Origin: Actinobacteria bacterium 13_1_40CM_66_12 | GTDB lineage: Bacteria; Chloroflexota; Dormibacteria; Dormibacterales; Dormibacteraceae | Assembly: GCA_001917895.1 (NCBI GenBank) | Contig: MNEW01000017.1 | Location: 1-9,725, forward strand | DNA: 9,725 nt | Reading direction: 5' to 3' | Shown here: positions 6,490 through 9,725 of the stretch, piece by piece | Numbering within the stretch: the first letter of the stretch is position 1 | Layout: the number at the start of each line of letters is the position of its first letter | Translations under genes and position numbers: made by a program | Notes under the pieces: model-generated | Database searches by the model: none | What the model was told of the DNA's origin: nothing | Seen by the model: the letters and a program-made list of their open reading frames with translations, nothing else

Positions 6490-6881
6490 GCGGTTCTTCC
6501 GTTGAGCCGGTCCCAATGGGACTGGCATTCGACGCAGCGCGTAGCCGCGGGCTGGAACTTGAGCCTCGCGGCAGGAATCCGATGGCCGCAGCTCTCGCAA
6601 ACGCCGTAAGCGCCCTCGTGCACGCGCTCCAGGGCCCGTTCGACCTGCTCGCGGTTCTCCTCCAGGAGGTGGACGAGGATGTCGGTGGTCTGGCGGTCGG
6701 ACAGAGCCTGCGCCAGGTCGGTGTCCTCGGGAATCGACGTGATCACCCCGCCCACGAAGTCGGCGAGGGGCCGGTGCAGCCCCGCTTCCTCTCCGCACGC
6801 ATTCGCGAGCTGCACCAGGGACCTGCGGCTGGCTTCGAGCCTTTCTTCGGGTGCATCGTCGGGTCTTTTGCGAATCGCCAT
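6486..6881 (-). CDS. DksA/TraR-type C4 zinc-finger protein
   Basis: 131 residues. The C-terminal C4 finger has Cys95, Cys98, Cys116 and Cys119 in the order CESCG...RCVEC, preceded by EGAYGV, the usual DksA/TraR signature. An acidic helical region (about 50-90, with EENREQVERALERV) comes before it. Family members bind RNA polymerase through the secondary channel and modulate transcription. Whether this one does is unknown, since the coiled-coil tip is not a clear DksA 'DxxDxA' type. The start ATG at 6881 has a G-run (GGGGGG) about 8 nt upstream as a ribosome-binding site. The 107-nt gap to the divergent lipoprotein gene (6882-6988) shows no promoter I would trust. Confidence 0.85.
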   Translation of the reverse strand: MAIRKRPDDAPEERLEASRRSLVQLANACGEEAGLHRPLADFVGGVITSIPEDTDLAQALSDRQTTDILVHLLEENREQVERALERVHEGAYGVCESCGHRIPAARLKFQPAATRCVECQSHWDRLNGRTA

Positions 6882-6988
6882 CAGATAAACCCCCCTTTCC
6901 TCTGTAATACCGCAGCGCGCTACAGTCGGATTCGTTCACACAACGCGGGGGTCGTTCCGCCTACCCGGTCGCTCACAATTAGTCGCCT

Positions 6989-7654
6989 GTGACCCGGACC
7001 ATGCGGAAAATGACCTTCGCCCTTTTGGCGCTGGTCCTCGTCGCGTGCCAGCCTGGCACGAACACTCACCCCGTGCCAAGCGTAGTACAGATCGGCGCGG
7101 ATCTCCACTGCAGAGGTGGGGACCACGGGTTCGAGGACACGCAGGTCGGATGGGGGTTCTGCTATCCCGCGACCTGGAAGTACAACGAGCGGGCCCAATC
7201 CGTCTCGGCAAACGAGCTGGATTTGACCTTCGACATCACTGACATCCCGTGCGCATCGCCGTCCCCGGTCGCCGGCAACGCTTCCCCGCGGCCGGTGTGC
7301 TCACCGGGCGCCGGACTGTTCGCGTTCATGATCGTTTCGACTTACTCCCGGGGCAATTCCGCAAACCTGGCCGCGTGGGTTCAGACCAACCTGACCCCGG
7401 CGCAGCCGACCCCAAGCCCGCAGGCCAGCCCGCCCTCGCAGGTCAGCCCGAGCCCGCTGCCCAGCCCGTCGCCCCTGGTTCTACTGCCGATCGTGTGGGG
7501 GAACTCGACGGAGGCCGCCTTGATGCCTGACGGCCGGCGTATCGCCCTGACGCCACATCAAGTGGTGGTCATGGACCTGCGCTCGGGACAGGGCCTGCTC
7601 GACCTCGAGGCGCAGATGTCCAAGCGCCTCGGCACCTGGAAGTTCGTCTACTGA
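6989..7654 (+). CDS. Lipoprotein with Pro/Ser-rich insert, unknown function
   Basis: 221 residues from GTG 6989; an ATG at 7001 would shorten the n-region by four residues, and neither start has a clear ribosome-binding site. The signal peptide MTRTMRKMTFALLALVLVAC ends in the lipobox LVAC, with Cys20 as the lipidation site, so the protein should be anchored on the outer face of the cytoplasmic membrane. Residues about 50-135 form a domain with a WGFCYPATWKY motif and paired cysteines (41, 58, 88, 104) that could make disulfides. Residues about 137-162 are a low-complexity PSP-type stretch, followed by a second folded part (about 163-221). The 'G-x-x-Y-P-x-x-W' motif is seen in PsbP-like and other exported domains, but I cannot assign a family. 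It ends 4 nt from the convergent SCP2 gene. Confidence 0.8.
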   Translation: MTRTMRKMTFALLALVLVACQPGTNTHPVPSVVQIGADLHCRGGDHGFEDTQVGWGFCYPATWKYNERAQSVSANELDLTFDITDIPCASPSPVAGNASPRPVCSPGAGLFAFMIVSTYSRGNSANLAAWVQTNLTPAQPTPSPQASPPSQVSPSPLPSPSPLVLLPIVWGNSTEAALMPDGRRIALTPHQVVVMDLRSGQGLLDLEAQMSKRLGTWKFVY

Positions 7655-7658
7655 GTCT

Positions 7659-7997
7659 TTAGGGCCTCTTGAAGAGGGTCTGCATCTTGATCGCCAGGCC
7701 CATGTCGCCTTTGATCTTCAGCTTGCCCTGCATGAACGCCGAGGTGCCGTCCATCGCGCCCGTCATGATCTTCACCCAGTCGTTGCTGTCTGCCTGAAGG
7801 GTCAGGTTCGGTGTCTCGGGAGCATCGCCCTTGCCGGACTCGGCCGTACCGTCGTGGATCTTGACCCACCACTTGCCGGCGTTCTCGCCGCTCAGCTCGA
7901 AGACGATGGTGGCCTTGGTGCTGCCCGCCTTCTCGGGGATGAGGTACTGGGGCATGGCTTGAACAATCTGGTCAGGTGACATCTGGGCTTCAGACAT
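7659..7997 (-). CDS. SCP2 sterol-carrier-like lipid-binding protein
   Basis: 112 residues, about one SCP2 domain. A beta-sheet core (TKATIVFELSG, KWWVKIHDG, NLTLQAD) precedes the family signature SNDWVKIMTG...AFMQGKLKIKGDMGLAIKM. Bacterial single-domain SCP2 proteins are thought to bind fatty acyl chains or other apolar ligands in a tunnel. No export signal is present, so it should be cytosolic. ATG 7997 is selected over the longer open frame because AGGAGG lies 5 nt upstream and the domain starts shortly after. It is divergent from the metallo-hydrolase gene across 58 bp (7998-8055). A possible minus-strand -10, TAAGAT (8040-8035), lies there without a clear -35. Confidence 0.9.
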   Translation of the reverse strand: MSEAQMSPDQIVQAMPQYLIPEKAGSTKATIVFELSGENAGKWWVKIHDGTAESGKGDAPETPNLTLQADSNDWVKIMTGAMDGTSAFMQGKLKIKGDMGLAIKMQTLFKRP

Positions 7998-8055
7998 GTG
8001 CTCCTCCTGAGCAAAAGCAACGGCCGACTCGCCCATCTTAGAGAATGCGGGAAAC

Positions 8056-9042
8056 GTGGTTGAGATCGCGCTGAGCGAAGTCGCGCAGGGGGTGTTCGAG
8101 CTCCGGCTGCCGATCCCCTTCGAGGACGGCCTCGTCAACGTTTTTCTCTTCGCGGACGGTGACGACGTCGACCTGCTCGACTGCGGCATGAACTCCGACG
8201 AGTCGGTGGAGGCCATACGCGCGGCCGTGACTGAGGTGGGCGCCAGGAGAATCCGGCGCCTCGTCGTCACCCACATCCACCCCGACCACTACGGCGCAGC
8301 CGGCACGCTGGCAGGTGAAGGGCGTGCGGACCTCTACCTACACCGCCTGGAGGTCCCGCTGGTCAACCCCCGGTATGTGGAGCTCGAGCACCTCGTGAAG
8401 GAGGTCCACACGTACCTCCTCGTCAACGGCGTGCCCCCGGAAGAGGCCGAGGTGCTGAGCAACTCACAACGCGCCCTCAGCCAGGTGGTCAGCCCCGCGG
8501 AGGCGGCCGTCCAGCTCGATGGGGCGGAGCTTCTCGACATGGGCCGGCGTCAGCTTCGCGTGGAGTGGACGCCCGGCCACTCGCCCGGGCACATCTGCCT
8601 GTACGAAACCCAGGACAAGCTCCTCTTCGCGGGCGACCACATGCTGCCCGAGCTGTCGCCGAACATCGGCCTCCACCCCCAGAGCACGCCCGACCCGCTG
8701 CACGAGTACCTGGACGGGCTGGGTCGGATGGCCGCCTACGATCCGGCGCTCATCCTGCCCGCTCATGGCCGTCCTTTCAAGGACGCAGCGACCCGTGTCG
8801 CCACGCTGGCGGCGCATCACCATCGGAGGTTGGATCAAATCCTCGAGATCGTGGCGGGTGGCGAGAGGTCCGCCTGGGACGTTGCGCTCGACCTGTGGGG
8901 TCCGCGCGAGAACCTCTACGAGAAGCGGCTTGCGCTGCAGGAAGGGCTGGCGCACCTGCAGGCCCTCGCGGTCGAGGGCCGGGTCGTGAAGCTGGTCACG
9001 CCCTCGGCGGTGAGGTGGCGGCCGACGACAGCGCGGGCTTGA
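8056..9042 (+). CDS. Metallo-beta-lactamase-fold hydrolase, LACTB2-like
   Basis: 328 residues from GTG 8056; the next in-frame ATG, at residue 45, would delete the first beta strands. Metal-binding motifs are complete: THIHPDH (72-78), His175 in TPGHSPGH, Asp194 in GDH and His237 in PAHG. Residues about 255-328 form the C-terminal winged-helix-like domain seen in LACTB2-type MBL proteins. Known relatives include glyoxalase-II-like thioesterases and nucleases, so a hydrolase with a two-metal centre is firm while the substrate is open. No good ribosome-binding site is seen; GAGAAT at 8041-8046 could serve a short-leader transcript. The last 47 nt overlap the 3' end of the convergent degV-family gene. 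Confidence 0.92.
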   Translation: MVEIALSEVAQGVFELRLPIPFEDGLVNVFLFADGDDVDLLDCGMNSDESVEAIRAAVTEVGARRIRRLVVTHIHPDHYGAAGTLAGEGRADLYLHRLEVPLVNPRYVELEHLVKEVHTYLLVNGVPPEEAEVLSNSQRALSQVVSPAEAAVQLDGAELLDMGRRQLRVEWTPGHSPGHICLYETQDKLLFAGDHMLPELSPNIGLHPQSTPDPLHEYLDGLGRMAAYDPALILPAHGRPFKDAATRVATLAAHHHRRLDQILEIVAGGERSAWDVALDLWGPRENLYEKRLALQEGLAHLQALAVEGRVVKLVTPSAVRWRPTTARA

Positions 9043-9725
9043 TGCCCAGCGGGAAGAGGTCGGCTGGATAGCAGCCGACGCCCACGACACCGGGTCCGGC
9101 ATGAGCGCCGACGACGGGTCCGAGGGGCTGGATCATCAACGTATCGGCGATCGGCTCGAGCTCGCGCCCCACGCGCTCGGCGTCGGCCTGGGCGTCTGCG
9201 TGGCCGACGATGAGGCACACGCCCTTGCCGTTGTTGACCTCGCGCGTCAGCTCGACGACGCGATTCAGCGCTCGGTCGAATGTACGCACCCGCTCGAGCG
9301 GCGTCACGAGCCCGTCGCGAATGCACAGCACCGGCTTGACCTGCAGCACCGATCCCAGCAGCGCGCTCGCGCGCCCGATTCGCCCGCCGCGCCTGAGGAA
9401 CTCGAGCGTCGCGACAGAGAAGTACGTGTGGAGCTGCGAGCGCATGGCCCGGACCCGGCTCTCGATGGCGGTGGCGTCGAGGTCCTGCGCCGCCAATGCC
9501 GACGCGACGAGCGTGATGAGGCCCAGCGACATGGACACGACCTCGGAATCGATTACGCGCACGCGCTTCGGGTCGGTCATGTCCGCCGCCTGGCGCGCCG
9601 AGTCGACGGTGCCGCTCAATTTTTCCGAGATGTGGATGGAGACCACCGACTCGTGGTCTTCGAGCAGCGCCGCATAGACCTCGGCGAAGCGGCCGGGCGA
9701 CGGCTGCGATGTCGTCGGATGCGTG
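8996..9725 (-). CDS. DegV family fatty-acid-binding protein, 5' end outside the window
   Basis: 242 visible residues, open to the window edge, of the roughly 280 usual for the family. The GTG at 9646 is internal: the frame upstream encodes TSQPSP, the conserved fatty-acid-binding loop, in visible residues 5-10. Other family marks are HISEKLSGT (31-39), LEFLRRGGRIG (108-118), KPVL (130-133) and GAHAGPG (206-212) before the final GCYPADLFPLG. DegV/FakB-like proteins bind a fatty acid; in Firmicutes FakB presents it to the kinase FakA for phosphorylation. No FakA partner is visible here. The last 15 or so codons, Ala/Ser/Pro-rich, overlap the end of the metallo-hydrolase gene. Confidence 0.92.
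   Translation of the reverse strand, partial: THPTTSQPSPGRFAEVYAALLEDHESVVSIHISEKLSGTVDSARQAADMTDPKRVRVIDSEVVSMSLGLITLVASALAAQDLDATAIESRVRAMRSQLHTYFSVATLEFLRRGGRIGRASALLGSVLQVKPVLCIRDGLVTPLERVRTFDRALNRVVELTREVNNGKGVCLIVGHADAQADAERVGRELEPIADTLMIQPLGPVVGAHAGPGVVGVGCYPADLFPLGIKPALSSAATSPPRA

Noticed and set aside
6882..6988. Promoters in the gap between the zinc-finger and lipoprotein genes
   Set aside because: TATTAC (minus) and CACAAT (plus) resemble -10 elements, but neither has a -35 at acceptable spacing.
7665..7677. CCTCTT-G-AAGAGG inverted repeat near the lipoprotein/SCP2 junction
   Set aside because: It would be a candidate terminator, but it is short, lies within the last SCP2 codons and is not followed by a T-run; chance or codon effects suffice.

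Overview
The window is GC-rich bacterial chromosomal DNA with twelve recognisable protein genes, two of them cut by the window edges, and no tRNA, rRNA, CRISPR array or insertion sequence that I can see. The taxon cannot be fixed from the sequence. A DUF222/HNH gene of the mycobacterial 13E12 type, a Gram-positive-style LexA-like palindrome, a mix of strong Shine-Dalgarno starts and apparently leaderless starts, and Pro/Ser-rich exported proteins all suggest a high-GC terrestrial lineage: Actinomycetota, or a Chloroflexota/Dormibacterota-like group. This is inference.

Layout, left to right. (1) 1-795 (+): the C-terminal part of a cytosolic leucine-rich-repeat protein. (2) 800-2005 (-): a DUF222-HNH endonuclease whose promoter (2012-2040) has a perfect 7-bp inverted repeat of LexA-box type filling the 17-bp spacer, and whose predicted start of transcription is the A of the ATG. 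(3) 2211-2666 (+): a small secreted helical protein, with a hairpin in its leader. (4) A double-hairpin terminator at 2686-2733. (5) 2740-3810 (-): rsgA, a ribosome-maturation GTPase with its own promoter and a 19-codon upstream ORF carrying a perfect Shine-Dalgarno. (6) 4001-4783 (-) enoyl-CoA hydratase and 4829-6259 (+) aldehyde dehydrogenase, divergent across 45 bp with overlapping -10-like elements. (7) 6295-6489 (+): a 64-residue two-helix membrane protein. (8) 6486-6881 (-): a DksA/TraR-type C4 zinc-finger protein. (9) 6989-7654 (+): a lipoprotein with a Pro/Ser-rich insert. (10) 7659-7997 (-): an SCP2 sterol-carrier-like lipid-binding protein. (11) 8056-9042 (+): a metallo-beta-lactamase-fold hydrolase of LACTB2 type. 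(12) 8996-9725 (-): a DegV fatty-acid-binding protein, partial.

The strand changes at nine of eleven gene junctions, so nearly every gene must be its own transcription unit. Convergent pairs are extremely tight: gaps of 4 nt twice, a shared CTAG stop, a 47-nt tail overlap, and only one pair with room for a terminator. Several products handle acyl chains or lipids (enoyl-CoA hydratase, aldehyde dehydrogenase, SCP2, DegV), but they are not in one operon, so a joint pathway is only a suggestion. I found no clear new multi-gene system. The signals most worth checking are the SOS-like leaderless promoter of the HNH gene and the leader ORF of rsgA.
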